37,174 bases of DNA. Source: Bacteroidia bacterium. Its GTDB lineage: Bacteria; Bacteroidota; Bacteroidia; Chitinophagales; Saprospiraceae. The stretch spans positions 1 through 37,174 of the forward strand of contig JAUIEA010000022.1 of NCBI GenBank assembly GCA_030429045.1, read 5' to 3'. The notes beneath the pieces are model-generated. The model worked only from the letters and a program-made list of their open reading frames with translations. It was not told the DNA's origin and made no database searches. The position numbers and the translations under genes are program-made. Below, in pieces: positions 1 to 7,075 of the stretch (its first letter is position 1; each line of letters opens with the position of its first letter).

Positions 1-483
1 GTCTTCCGTCCTCGATCTTCGGTCCTCCGGCTTCGGTTTTTGGTCCACTTTCGGCAGCTAAAGCAGCCGCTACGATTGACCCGTCTCCACGTCCCTCAGT
101 CTCAAAAGTCTTCGGTCCCCGCCACTCCACTCCAGCGGCGCTAGCCGCCAACGTACTCAAGCCCCGAGCACTCGGGGGCGAACAGCCGTGATGTTCTGCC
201 CTAAACTCAAAAACTCATAAACGAATAAACGCCCACAGGGCAAGCCACCCACCCACGCACTCAAACTGACAACCGACATCCTGCCGGGCCGGGGGAGGAC
301 TTGGTCTTTGCTCAAAACCTGCGCCACTCCCCAAGCGGCACAGGCCGCTGACGAACTCAAGCGAACAGCGATTAGCGTATAGCATTCCATCTCTCCGTCT
401 CTCCGTCCCTCCATCCCTCCGTCTCAAAACCGCCCCACTTGCCTCATCAGGCAAGTGGGTGCGGATTTGAAGTAGACCGTTGA
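1..483. repeat. Gene-free, low-complexity repeat spacer
   Basis: I see no convincing gene here; the two minus-strand open frames overlap each other in different frames, have no family features and consist of translated filler. The DNA is made of short pyrimidine-rich phrases. It holds two copies of a small hairpin of the type AGCGGC-N3-GCCGC followed by an ACTCAAG tail (near 132-161 and 335-361). A related copy lies near 9951-9975. It also carries a variant (near 50-75) of the GGCAGC-TGAAGCAGCC motif that recurs at about 3852 and 4233. Confidence 0.6.
434..459 (-). terminator. Perfect 11-bp stem hairpin downstream of the minus-strand cassette
   Basis: CCCACTTGCCT (434-444) pairs perfectly with AGGCAAGTGGG (449-459) around a 4-nt loop. 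It lies about 25 bp past the stop codon of the last gene of the 484-2113 cassette. Read on the minus strand, a short T run follows five bases after the stem, so it is a plausible but not textbook rho-independent terminator. It could equally be one of the many palindromic repeats of this genome. Confidence 0.5.
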
Positions 484-684
484 CTATTCCTTCCTCTTCT
501 TCTTAGGGAGTATCCTACCGGCGAGCCAGGTGCCGAGATAACTGGCGAATGCTCCAATGAACCCCAACAGGGCGGTGTCCAGCAGACTCTGGAACGTCCA
601 GATGGCGTATTGGGTCATCAGGCAGCCGACCAGAAACGCACTTAGACTGGCCTTATGGTACAGGAAGGGGAATAGGCCGGTCAT
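484..684 (-). CDS. Small membrane protein, holin-like (hypothetical)
   Basis: A 66-residue protein with two hydrophobic stretches (about residues 12-32 and 38-58) and a strongly basic tail ending KKKRKE. Its start overlaps the stop of the upstream gene by four bases (ATGA at 681-684 on the minus strand), so the two are probably translationally coupled. Two short membrane spans with a positively charged C-terminus, next to a DUF5675 gene, recall phage holin topology, but I recognise no family and the role is an inference. It is the last gene of a four-gene minus-strand cassette that ends before the hairpin at 434-459. Confidence 0.6.
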   Translation of the reverse strand: MTGLFPFLYHKASLSAFLVGCLMTQYAIWTFQSLLDTALLGFIGAFASYLGTWLAGRILPKKKRKE

Positions 685-941
685 TGGTCGCCGACTACAC
701 TGACCTGACTGACCGTGGTGATTACCGTACCTGCTACCGTCAGGTAGCCAGCGATCTGGATCAGAAGGGCAGGCAGGACTACTGGGCTGGCCAGGAGCGC
801 ACCACCAATCCCCGCCACGGTGATCCCGATATTCCGCAACGTGCGGAAAAACCGTGGAGTAGGGGCCCGAGCCCGGTCGATCAGGTCCATATAGGGGGGG
901 ATCATTGGACTGGGGTCTAACCCCGAAATGTTCTTTTTCAT
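681..941 (-). CDS. Small membrane protein of a phage-like cassette (hypothetical)
   Basis: An 86-residue protein with a polar N-terminus (about 1-35, containing PRFFRTLRNIG) followed by a long glycine/alanine-rich hydrophobic region (about 38-80) that can form one long or two short membrane spans. The ATG at 941 is preceded by few alternatives. The stop overlaps the start of the next gene by four bases. The upstream DUF5675 gene ends 11 bp away. Family unknown; the context suggests a membrane partner in a lysis or injection cassette, which is inference. Confidence 0.6.
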   Translation of the reverse strand: MKKNISGLDPSPMIPPYMDLIDRARAPTPRFFRTLRNIGITVAGIGGALLASPVVLPALLIQIAGYLTVAGTVITTVSQVSVVGDQ

Positions 942-952
942 GCTGAAATGTT

Positions 953-1351
953 TTAAGAGTGAATGATCAATTGCACCGGCATGCCACTTTGCATGACCGG
1001 TTGGATCTCATCCAACAGCCGTTGAAGCGCTTTTCGGGAGCCTGTGCCGCTGCCAGGTCCGGTGAGGGCAGTCACGGGAGCAATACAGCCGCGCAATTCC
1101 TTCAGCGCATCATTGGCCGGATGAATGAGGATCCAGTCCCTTTCCGGGACATGGGGGATCTGGAAGTGCCAGCCCCACCGGCTGGTCCACCGTAAGGACA
1201 GCATGTAGCGGCCCTCCGGAATGCAGGATACATTCCGCTGGTTTTGTTGCCAGGGCAGTTCGATCGTTTGACAGATCAACTGATTCCCGACGCACAATTG
1301 GCCATTCGTGCCGGTGGGGTGGTACTTCCGCATGAGAGTGAGGACTCTCAT
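953..1351 (-). CDS. DUF5675 family protein
   Basis: A 132-residue protein that matches what I know of DUF5675 almost end to end: an N-terminal LTLMRKYHPTGTNGQL segment, the core IELPWQQNQRNVSCIPEGRY (about residues 31-50), WHFQIPHVPERDWILIHPAN (about 61-80) and ELRGCI. The family occurs in phages and in bacterial genomes, often near lysis or secretion-like cassettes; its biochemical activity is not established to my knowledge. The ATG at 1351 has a purine-rich AAGGGAG upstream; an internal ATG at 1333 is an alternative. It lies 12 bp downstream of the 249-residue gene and 11 bp upstream of the small membrane protein gene, so the four probably form one operon. Confidence 0.85.
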   Translation of the reverse strand: MRVLTLMRKYHPTGTNGQLCVGNQLICQTIELPWQQNQRNVSCIPEGRYMLSLRWTSRWGWHFQIPHVPERDWILIHPANDALKELRGCIAPVTALTGPGSGTGSRKALQRLLDEIQPVMQSGMPVQLIIHS

Positions 1352-1363
1352 GGGCGGTCTCCC

Positions 1364-2113
1364 TTAGGAGACGGCGACAATAGCGGCCGCTTTGGCGCTA
1401 CTGTCGTTCAGGGCATACAGGGTGCCTCCTTCTTCCATCAGGAATGTCACCTGAAGTACGACGAGATCCCGGCCGTCGCCACTCAGAGCTTCTGAAGGAG
1501 TAAGGATCAGATCCTGTGCCACCTGATCAATGGGTGCCGCATCCAGAACGGTCTGCACCGTCTGATGGACGTCATTGGCAAAATCGATCCGTGACCATGC
1601 TGCACTCAACTGAAAATGAGTGGCCGAAGGTGGTGGATTCAGGTTTTCACCCGGAATGAACCCCGGGATCGAAATGGCCCATGTGGCCGGATCAATCAAC
1701 GGATTGGCCTTCAAAAGTGATCGAACCGCCGCATCCCGGTTGAAATTGAATCCGGTCAGCAACACCTTACCTTCAGCGGTTTCCAATCCATTGATCGGGG
1801 ACCGGCTGCCACGAGGTTGGGTGGTGTCCAGCTTCTTGATCGCATGCAACACCTTGTTAAGGCGGGAGATCATCCGTGGATCAGCTGTCTTTTTTACCGT
1901 CTTGGTAAAGGCCTCCCGGATCTGCCGGGCCACCACCCCGACTGCGCCGAACTCATGGAAGTTCTCCTGTGTACGTTGGAAGGCTGGGTCATTCTTCACC
2001 CGATTACCGTCCAACTGGGTCTTCTTTTTGATGTAATGTTGTCCATCCAATTGATAGAACGTCACATCATCCAGAGTGCCCTGGACCTTGAATAAACTCT
2101 TTTGCTTTGCCAT
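1364..2113 (-). CDS. Conserved Bacteroidota hypothetical protein, phage-like cassette
   Basis: A 249-residue soluble protein without signal peptide. The N-terminal 60 residues (FKVQGTLDDVTFYQLDGQHY, then IKKKTQLDGNRVKNDPAFQR) resemble a conserved Bacteroidota protein I recall as 'GT-DD-TFY ... K-G-ND-AF-RTREN-EF'. The middle holds a basic helical region (VARQIREAFTKTVKK) and the C-terminal half looks beta-rich. A start at TTG 2122 is possible, but the ATG at 2113 is preferred. It is the first gene of the minus-strand cassette and divergent from the small gene at 2450. Function unknown; a structural or injection-related role is an inference from the neighbouring DUF5675 and holin-like genes. 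Confidence 0.75.
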   Translation of the reverse strand: MAKQKSLFKVQGTLDDVTFYQLDGQHYIKKKTQLDGNRVKNDPAFQRTQENFHEFGAVGVVARQIREAFTKTVKKTADPRMISRLNKVLHAIKKLDTTQPRGSRSPINGLETAEGKVLLTGFNFNRDAAVRSLLKANPLIDPATWAISIPGFIPGENLNPPPSATHFQLSAAWSRIDFANDVHQTVQTVLDAAPIDQVAQDLILTPSEALSGDGRDLVVLQVTFLMEEGGTLYALNDSSAKAAAIVAVS

Positions 2114-2233
2114 GATATTCAATTTTAAATGAAAAATCGGGGCGTCTATTTAGCCGGCATGGTATTGCCCCTGTCTATATTAAAACGTCCCGGGCATGCT
2201 CCAGTCTTATGTGTAACTTATTGACAATGCGCG

Positions 2234-2310
2234 TTTTGCACTTATTTGCACGTTTTTGCATACTTCTGTTATGTTTGACGCCAAACCGCGTTTTCTGCAC
2301 ATTTTGCACC
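2234..2310. promoter_or_regulatory. Phased TTTGCAC repeats (iteron- or operator-like)
   Basis: Three consecutive 10-bp units of the type TTTTGCACNN start at 2234, 2244 and 2254. Two further units follow, at 2291 and 2301. The 10-bp period places every copy on the same face of the helix. They lie in the 336-bp divergent spacer (2114-2449) between the phage-like cassette and the small DNA-binding-like gene. That position suits operator sites for a repressor. The rest of the spacer holds no gene I can support. Confidence 0.5.
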
Positions 2311-2409
2311 TTTTTTCATGCTTGGCAATATAATATTGCGAATATTCGCTGCGTTATTAGCGCTGATGAAAATGTTCGCTCAGGACATCGTTCGTCTGAC
2401 CCGCCTGAA

Positions 2410-2453
2410 GGGTACTTAAAGGGTACTTAAAGGGTATGTAAAGGGTATAATGA
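2410..2453 (+). repeat. Four 11-bp tandem repeats ending at the start codon
   Basis: Two perfect copies of GGGTACTTAAA (2410-2420, 2421-2431) are followed by GGGTATGTAAA (2432-2442) and GGGTATAATGA (2443-2453). The last unit contains the ATG (2450) of the downstream gene. Copy-number change by slippage would alter leader length, which could affect expression; this is inference. Confidence 0.75.
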
Positions 2454-2776
2454 GCGCTGTTCACCTTCAGGAAAGCAGCCCATTGAACAGGATTTCCCAT
2501 CGTAGCTCAAGTGAATGGGTGAAACAGATTCGGTCCACCGGCAATTTTCGGGCTGGTGGACCCATTGTTCACCAATATTCTGATATGAAGAAGCAGCGCA
2601 TCTTCATTTATTCGAGTGACTTGATGGTGTGGACCGGTAAAAGCAAGCGGTCTTGTCAGTCTCTTCTCGCCCGCATTCGACATGACCTGGGGAAGCAACC
2701 CCATCAACAGATCACAGTCTATGAGTATTGCCGCTACATGGATCTGGACCCCGATGATCTCCTGCCACTCGATTGA
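2450..2776 (+). CDS. Small conserved Bacteroidota protein, HTH-like
   Basis: A 108-residue protein. The C-terminal half (about 50-105: IFIYSSDLMVWTGKSKRSCQ, then LLARIRHDLGKQPHQQITVYEY) matches a small protein type that I recall from Bacteroidota mobile elements and phages, with the pattern 'S-L-TGKS-R----L--IR--LGK--HQ-VTV-E'. This looks like a helix-turn-helix followed by a short C-terminal helix and suggests DNA binding. The N-terminal 45 residues are less typical. The start codon lies in the fourth copy of an 11-bp tandem repeat. The gene is divergent from the phage-like cassette and is a candidate regulator of it through the phased repeats at 2234-2310. Precise function unknown. Confidence 0.7.
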   Translation: MSAVHLQESSPLNRISHRSSSEWVKQIRSTGNFRAGGPIVHQYSDMKKQRIFIYSSDLMVWTGKSKRSCQSLLARIRHDLGKQPHQQITVYEYCRYMDLDPDDLLPLD

Positions 2777-2826
2777 TCTCAATGGTATACAGCTGGCTCG
2801 GTTCGGAATGCATTCTCCTATTTTTC

Positions 2827-2834
2827 CATCTTTG
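2827..2834 (+). promoter_or_regulatory. Bacteroidota -7 box (CATCTTTG) for the YdcF gene
   Basis: CATCTTTG differs from the TAnnTTTG consensus at the first base and lies 17 bp before the ATG at 2852. No clear -33 TTTG box is evident. Confidence 0.4.
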
Positions 2835-2851
2835 CAATTCACAAACCAGGT

Positions 2852-3625
2852 ATGCGCTTCCTTCTAAACTTGTTGACCGATCCACTTCTTTTGGCTTTTG
2901 TGGTCATGGCGCTTGGATGGTTGTTCTATGTGAGACGCCGTTATCGCAGGGCTAAACTGTGTTTCGTTCTGGCAGGGTCCTGGATCTTGATCATGGCAGT
3001 CACCCCACTGTCCATCTTTCTGACCAAACAACTGGAATATCAGTATCACATCCTCGATCCAGGGACTGTTAAGAAAAACCAGGACAGACCGATCCATATC
3101 GTCGTCCTGGGAGGTGGAGCTTCGGTAGGAGAAGGAGTGACCACAGCAGATCAACTGAGTGGTGACGCTCTTTCCCGGATCGTTGAAGGCATCCGACTCC
3201 ATCGACGGATCTCAGGAAGTCATCTGGTGACCAGCGGATTTTCCATCAGAGGCGACCGCTCACAAGCAGATCTCCTGGCAACCACGGCAGTAGAACTAGG
3301 GATCTCCCCTGCAGATACCTTATGGCTCCACCAACCGACCAACACCCGGGAAGAAGCAGCCGCCTATCGTGCCCGCTTTGGAGATTCGACCACGATCATT
3401 CTGGTGACCAGCGCCATTCATCTGCCACGCGCCATGGGCTGGTTTCGATACCAGGGACTGGATCCCATACCCGCGCCTGCAAACCACCTGGTGAAATTCA
3501 ATCCCGACCGCTGGACCTACAACTGGTGGCCCTCCTACCGAAAAGTCATGCTCATGGACAAGGTCTTCCACGAATATGCCGGCCTCGCCGAACTCGCCTG
3601 GGCAAGGCGTTCACAAGACAATTAG
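2852..3625 (+). CDS. YdcF/ElyC-like protein, DUF218 domain
   Basis: A 257-residue inner-membrane protein. Two N-terminal membrane spans (about residues 5-26 and 37-55) are followed by a DUF218 domain: IHIVVLGGG (about 81-89), a region of SGD and RIVEGIRLHRR, LVTSGFSIRGDRSQADLLA, the TREEAAAYRA helix and the VTSAIHLPRAMGWFRYQG motif. DUF218 proteins such as ElyC and SanA act in envelope or peptidoglycan precursor maintenance; the exact reaction is not established. The last 26 codons plus stop, beginning at ATG 3547, recur three more times downstream (3704, 3927, 4084). The two commonest versions of the tail differ in the last four to six residues. Confidence 0.85.
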   Translation: MRFLLNLLTDPLLLAFVVMALGWLFYVRRRYRRAKLCFVLAGSWILIMAVTPLSIFLTKQLEYQYHILDPGTVKKNQDRPIHIVVLGGGASVGEGVTTADQLSGDALSRIVEGIRLHRRISGSHLVTSGFSIRGDRSQADLLATTAVELGISPADTLWLHQPTNTREEAAAYRARFGDSTTIILVTSAIHLPRAMGWFRYQGLDPIPAPANHLVKFNPDRWTYNWWPSYRKVMLMDKVFHEYAGLAELAWARRSQDN

Positions 3626-3628
3626 GCT

Positions 3629-3703
3629 CCCTTCTCCTTGAAAAGGAGAAGCCTGTCCAGACCGACGAAGGAGCGTCTGGGGGTTGGGGATAAGGTTAAC
3701 ACG
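3629..3703 (+). repeat. Core palindromic repeat, single-hairpin version
   Basis: Arms GGCTCCCTTCTCCTT and AAAGGAGAAG form a hairpin just past the YdcF stop. They are followed by a second hairpin (CCAGAC..GTCTGG, about 3657-3680) and the terminal motif GGGGATAAGGTTAACACG. A near-identical copy is at 4004-4082. The first hairpin could also act as a terminator for the YdcF gene. Confidence 0.75.
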
Positions 3704-3779
3704 TATGCTCATGGACAAGGTCTTCCACGAATATGCCGGCCTCGCCGAACTGGCCTGGGCTAATCGGTCAAATTGATTG

Positions 3780-3830
3780 GCTCCCCTCTCCTTGGAAAAG
3801 GAGAGGGGGTTGGGGGGTGAGGTTATAACG
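3780..3830 (+). repeat. Core palindromic repeat, empty version
   Basis: Arms CTCCCCTCTCCTT and AAGGAGAGGGG are followed directly by GGGGGGTGAGGTTATAACG, without inserted hairpins. A near-identical copy is at 4159-4210. An inverted relative is at 31707-31757. Confidence 0.75.
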
Positions 3831-4003
3831 GAGGCAAAAGCTGGAGAATACCCCCAATTGCGGCAGCTGAAGCAGCCGATACAAGGGATACTCCTCTCCA
3901 TGTAAATCGGGAGGAGGTTAACACATATGCTCATGGACAAGGTCTTCCACGAATATGCCGGCCTCGCCGAACTGGCCTGGGCAAGACGTTCACAAGTCAA
4001 ATA

Positions 4004-4082
4004 GGCTCCCTTCTCCTTGGAAAGGAGAAGCCTGTCCAGACCGACGAAGGAGCGTCTGGGGGTTGGGGATGAGGTTATCACG
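4004..4082 (+). repeat. Core palindromic repeat, single-hairpin version (copy 2)
   Basis: Same structure as 3629-3703, with terminal motif GGGGATGAGGTTATCACG. It belongs to the second 380-bp unit. Confidence 0.75.
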
Positions 4083-4158
4083 TATGCTCATGGACAAGGT
4101 CTCCCACGAATATGCCGGCCTCGCCGAACTGGCCTGGGCTAATCGGTCAAATTGATTG

Positions 4159-4210
4159 GCTCCCCCTCTCCTTGGAAAAGGAGAGGGGGTTGGGGGGTGA
4201 GGTTATCACG
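4159..4210 (+). repeat. Core palindromic repeat, empty version (copy 2)
   Basis: Same as 3780-3830, ending GGGGTGAGGTTATCACG. The 130 bp between here and the gmd start hold the GGCAGC-TGAAGCAGCC motif and pyrimidine-rich filler. Confidence 0.75.
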
Positions 4211-4342
4211 GAAGCCAATAATCAAGAATACCCCCAATTACGGCAGCTGAAGCAGCCGATACAATATTCTCCTCAACTCCTTAACGCCTCAACTCCTACA
4301 CCTTCCCGCCATTTTCCGACCTTTACCCTCCAATCAGGAATT

Positions 4343-5521
4343 ATGAAAACTGCTCTCATTACCGGCGTTACCGGCCAGGATGGCGCCTATCTCGCCGAAT
4401 TCCTCCTCAAAAAAGGGTACCACGTCCATGGCATCAAGCGAAGAGCATCCCTCTTCAACACCCAACGGGTGGACCATATCTATGAGGATCCCCACGTGGA
4501 CAACCAGCATTTTACCCTGCATTATGGCGACCTGACCGATGCCACCAACCTGATCCGCATCATGCAGGAGGTCCAGCCCGATGAGGTATATAACCTGGGC
4601 GCTCAATCCCATGTGCAGGTCAGCTTCGAGACCCCCGAGTATACTGCCAACGTGGATGCCCTTGGCGCCCTGCGTCTCCTGGAGGCTATCCGCCTGCTTG
4701 GGCTGCAGGAGAAGACCCGCTACTACCAGGCCTCCACTTCCGAACTGTACGGCCTGGTGCAGGAAGTCCCCCAAAGTGAGACCACTCCCTTCTATCCCCG
4801 CTCTCCGTACGGCGTCGCCAAGCTCTATGCCTACTGGATTGCGGTGAATTATCGTGAGGCCTACAATATGTACGCCTGCAATGGCATCCTCTTCAACCAC
4901 GAATCACCGATCCGGGGCGAAACATTCGTCACCCGAAAGATCACCCGGGCGGTGGCGAGGATTGCGCTCGGGCTCCAGGACAAGTTCTGGCTCGGCAACC
5001 TGGACGCCCAACGCGACTGGGGCCATGCCCGCGATTATGTCGAAGGCATGTACCTCATGCTCCAGCAAGACACCCCTGAGGATTTTGTCCTGGCCACCGG
5101 CGTCACCACCTCCGTCCGCGAGTTTGTCCGCATGGCCTTCCGCGAGGTCGGCATCGAACTGGAATTCAAAGGTTCCGGCGTGGATGAAAAAGCAGTCATC
5201 TCCACCCTCCACTCTTCACATCCAGACGATTCCGCTTCACGCGGAATGTCTGGATCCGGACATGGCGCTGCGCGACATCGTCCGGGCCCCACACTCCACC
5301 CAGGAAAAGAGGTCCTCGCAGTAGACCCACGCTACTTCCGCCCTGCTGAAGTCGAACTGCTCATCGGCGATCCCACCAAAGCAAAAGAAAAGTTGGGCTG
5401 GACCGCCACCACATCACTCCAGGAGATGGTCAGTGAAATGGTGCAATCGGACCTGGAGGTGTTCAGGAAAGATGCGATCCTGCGGGAGCACGGGTTTGAT
5501 GTGAAAAATGAATTCGAATAA
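4343..5521 (+). CDS. gmd: GDP-mannose 4,6-dehydratase, with in-frame repeat insertion
   Basis: Converts GDP-mannose to GDP-4-keto-6-deoxymannose, the first step to GDP-L-fucose, in the cytoplasm. The 392-residue product has the NADP-binding [14 protein letters not shown] (8-21), the STSELYG active-site segment (131-137), [10 protein letters not shown] with catalytic Tyr156 and Lys160, the [13 protein letters not shown] signature (224-236) and the C-terminal [21 protein letters not shown] (327-347). The open frame extends upstream to 4112, but that part is repeat DNA; the ATG at 4343 fits the family N-terminus. Between DEK (281-283) and VDPRYF there are about 22 more residues than I expect for the family. 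They are encoded by a double-hairpin repeat (5221-5286) read in frame. The rest of the fold is intact, so the enzyme may still work. fcl and manC follow, separated by small inserted genes. Confidence 0.95.
   Translation: MKTALITGVTGQDGAYLAEFLLKKGYHVHGIKRRASLFNTQRVDHIYEDPHVDNQHFTLHYGDLTDATNLIRIMQEVQPDEVYNLGAQSHVQVSFETPEYTANVDALGALRLLEAIRLLGLQEKTRYYQASTSELYGLVQEVPQSETTPFYPRSPYGVAKLYAYWIAVNYREAYNMYACNGILFNHESPIRGETFVTRKITRAVARIALGLQDKFWLGNLDAQRDWGHARDYVEGMYLMLQQDTPEDFVLATGVTTSVREFVRMAFREVGIELEFKGSGVDEKAVISTLHSSHPDDSASRGMSGSGHGAARHRPGPTLHPGKEVLAVDPRYFRPAEVELLIGDPTKAKEKLGWTATTSLQEMVSEMVQSDLEVFRKDAILREHGFDVKNEFE
5221..5286 (+). repeat. Double-hairpin element inserted in gmd
   Basis: CCAGACGA, then hairpin TTCCGC-TTCAC-GCGGAA, then the palindromic centre TGTCTGGATCCGGACA, then a second imperfect hairpin (TGGCGC..GCGACA), then TCGTCCGGG. 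The outer flanks pair with each other, so the whole can fold as a cruciform. It encodes about residues 293-314 of Gmd ([16 protein letters not shown] and following) without a stop or frameshift. Confidence 0.85.
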
Positions 5522-5523
5522 GA

Positions 5524-5556
5524 TTTTACCACAGTGTCGCACAGAGTTGCACAGAG
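5524..5556 (+). repeat. Left inverted repeat of the GxxExxY unit
   Basis: Begins TTTTACCACAG three bases after the gmd stop and contains CACAGAGTT and CACAGAG. It ends at the ATG of the GxxExxY gene. It is an inverted, imperfect copy of 5941-5974. Confidence 0.8.
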
Positions 5557-5934
5557 ATGACCGATCAAGAACTATCTAAGGAAGTTTTGGATAGTGCCTA
5601 TAAAGTTCATACAGCTTTAGGCCCTGGATTGCTAGAATCGGCATATCAAGCTTGTTTGTCATTTGAGTTGGTCAACAAAGGGTTGAAAGTTGAAGCAGAA
5701 AAGCCATTGCCTTTGATTTACAATGAAGTGAAACTGGATTGTGGGTACCGAATTGACCTGCTTGTCGAGGATAGATTGATTATAGAATTAAAATCTGTCG
5801 ATGAGTTGGCACCAATTCATCTATCCCAAGTCCTGACATATCTAAAATTATCAAAAAAACGTTTTGGACTTTTGATCAATTTTAATGTGAAAAGTCTTAA
5901 AAATGGTATTAAGCGAGTCGTAAATGGTTATTGA
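5557..5934 (+). CDS. GxxExxY family protein
   Basis: A 125-residue protein with the family signature GLLESAY (24-30; Gly24, Glu27, Tyr30). It also carries a PD-(D/E)XK-nuclease-like core: Asp67 in YRIDLLVED, Glu77 and Lys79 in IIELKS, then HLSQVLTYLKL. The family is widespread as single genes and its function is unknown; nuclease-like chemistry is inferred from the motif only. The gene is visibly more AT-rich than gmd and fcl on either side. It is bracketed by inverted repeats (5524-5556, 5941-5974) that start right at the gmd stop and end before fcl, so it looks like an inserted cargo gene rather than part of sugar-nucleotide synthesis. Confidence 0.92.
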   Translation: MTDQELSKEVLDSAYKVHTALGPGLLESAYQACLSFELVNKGLKVEAEKPLPLIYNEVKLDCGYRIDLLVEDRLIIELKSVDELAPIHLSQVLTYLKLSKKRFGLLINFNVKSLKNGIKRVVNGY

Positions 5935-5940
5935 GAATAG

Positions 5941-5974
5941 ACTCCGTGAAACTCTGTGTCCTCTGTGGTAAAAC
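5941..5974 (-). repeat. Right inverted repeat of the GxxExxY unit
   Basis: Reads ACTCCGTGAAACTCTGTGTC and CTCTGTGGTAAAAC on the plus strand, the inverse of the left repeat. It begins 6 bp after the GxxExxY stop. Confidence 0.8.
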
Positions 5975-6021
5975 ATATTGGTTAGAGCGCCGTGGCGCCT
6001 TTTGCGAGAACTTTTTGAACT

Positions 6022-6963
6022 ATGAATAAAACAGCTAAAATATACATCGCTGGCCACCGTGGTATGGTCGGCTCCGCCATCCTCCGCAAGCTGCAAGCCG
6101 AAGGCTACACCAACTTCGTCCTGCGCACCTCTGTCGAACTCGACCTCCGCCGACAGACGGAAGTAGAAGAATTCTTCCGCAAAGAAAAGCCGGATTATGT
6201 GTTCCTCGCGGCCGCAAAAGTGGGCGGCATCCTGGCCAATAACACCTACCGGGCGGAGTTCCTGTATGACAACCTGCAGATCCAGAACAACATCATCCAC
6301 TCTGCCTGGAAATATGGCGCAAATAAACTGCTCTTCCTGGGCTCTTCCTGTATCTATCCGAAGCTGGCGCCTCAACCGTTGAAGGAAGACTCTTTGCTCA
6401 CGGGCCTGCTGGAACCGACCAATGAACCCTACGCCATCGCTAAGATCGCCGGGATCAAGATGTGCGATGCCTATCGCAGTCAATATGGCTTTTCAGCCAT
6501 TTCAGTAATGCCCACCAATTTGTACGGGCCGAATGACAATTACGATCTCAAATCCTCCCACGTCCTGCCTGCGCTGATCCGCAAATTCCACGAAGCCAGG
6601 AAAAAGGGTACGCCCTCGGTCTCCATGTGGGGTACGGGGAGCCCGAAGCGGGAGTTCCTCCATGTGGATGACCTCGCCGATGCCTGCTATTTTGTGATGC
6701 AGAAGTGGGATGAACCGGGCTTCCTTAATATCGGCACCGGCACCGACCTCTCCATCAAGGACCTCGCCCTTCTGATCCAGGACATTGTCGGCTACACGGG
6801 TGATATCGTGCATGACACCACCAAACCAGCCGGCACCCCGCGCAAGCTTATGGATGTCTCCCGCCTGCATGCCCTGGGTTGGCAGCACCAGATCGATCTT
6901 CGGGAAGGAATTCAATCGGTGTATGACTCCCTACTTCAAGACAAGAAACAATCCTGGGTTTAG
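6022..6963 (+). CDS. fcl: GDP-L-fucose synthase
   Basis: A bifunctional epimerase/reductase that converts GDP-4-keto-6-deoxymannose to GDP-L-fucose with NADPH, completing the pathway begun by Gmd. The 313-residue product is full length. The nucleotide-binding loop is [11 protein letters not shown] (10-20), the active-site segment is LGSSCIYPK (106-114, Ser108/Ser109), and the catalytic pair is Tyr137 and Lys141 in [10 protein letters not shown]. The [25 protein letters not shown] and LNIGTG segments are typical of the family. The ATG at 6022 gives the normal N-terminus. The gene is separated from gmd by the GxxExxY unit and from manC by the four-helix-bundle unit. L-fucose is probably used for surface polysaccharide or glycoprotein glycans. 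Confidence 0.95.
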   Translation: MNKTAKIYIAGHRGMVGSAILRKLQAEGYTNFVLRTSVELDLRRQTEVEEFFRKEKPDYVFLAAAKVGGILANNTYRAEFLYDNLQIQNNIIHSAWKYGANKLLFLGSSCIYPKLAPQPLKEDSLLTGLLEPTNEPYAIAKIAGIKMCDAYRSQYGFSAISVMPTNLYGPNDNYDLKSSHVLPALIRKFHEARKKGTPSVSMWGTGSPKREFLHVDDLADACYFVMQKWDEPGFLNIGTGTDLSIKDLALLIQDIVGYTGDIVHDTTKPAGTPRKLMDVSRLHALGWQHQIDLREGIQSVYDSLLQDKKQSWV

Positions 6964-6964
6964 C

Positions 6965-7017
6965 TGTTCAACGTTCAAGGTATGGCCTGACGGCCAACCT
7001 GTTCAAGGTTTAACGTG
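6965..7017 (+). repeat. GTTCAAGG hairpin repeat, left of the four-helix-bundle gene
   Basis: Two GTTCAAGG blocks flank a small hairpin (TGGCC-TGAC-GGCCA) and the element ends GTTTAACGT. Inverted copies lie at 7527-7580 and 10037-10087. Confidence 0.7.
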
Positions 7018-7075
7018 ATCAATTTTAGATATTTTACTGATAGATAGTATTCATTGATGTTAAGCATTGTTAGCG

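Larger units (their letters stand above)
3547..4262 (+). repeat. Four copies of the YdcF gene 3' end, nested 380-bp duplication
   Basis: The real gene end (3547-3625) is followed by copies beginning at 3704, 3927 and 4084. Each starts exactly at the same ATG, keeps the [19 protein letters not shown] codons and has its own in-frame stop. Copies 1 and 3 end in ARRSQ, copies 2 and 4 in ANRSN. The spacing (3547 to 3927 and 3704 to 4084, both 380 bp) shows that a pair was duplicated as a unit. A palindromic repeat separates the copies, and a GGTTAWCACGT-like end directly abuts each copied ATG. No promoter is visible for the copies. Confidence 0.9.

Noticed and set aside
2209-2430. 73-residue plus-strand open frame in the divergent spacer
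   Set aside because: Cysteine- and phenylalanine-rich translation of the phased TTTGCAC repeats; no family likeness.
4112-4342. N-terminal extension of Gmd from an ATG at 4112
   Set aside because: The added 77 residues are translated from a YdcF tail copy and palindromic repeat; the family starts at the ATG at 4343.
4343-5521. gmd as a pseudogene because of the inserted repeat
   Set aside because: The insertion keeps the frame, and all catalytic and binding motifs before and after it are present.
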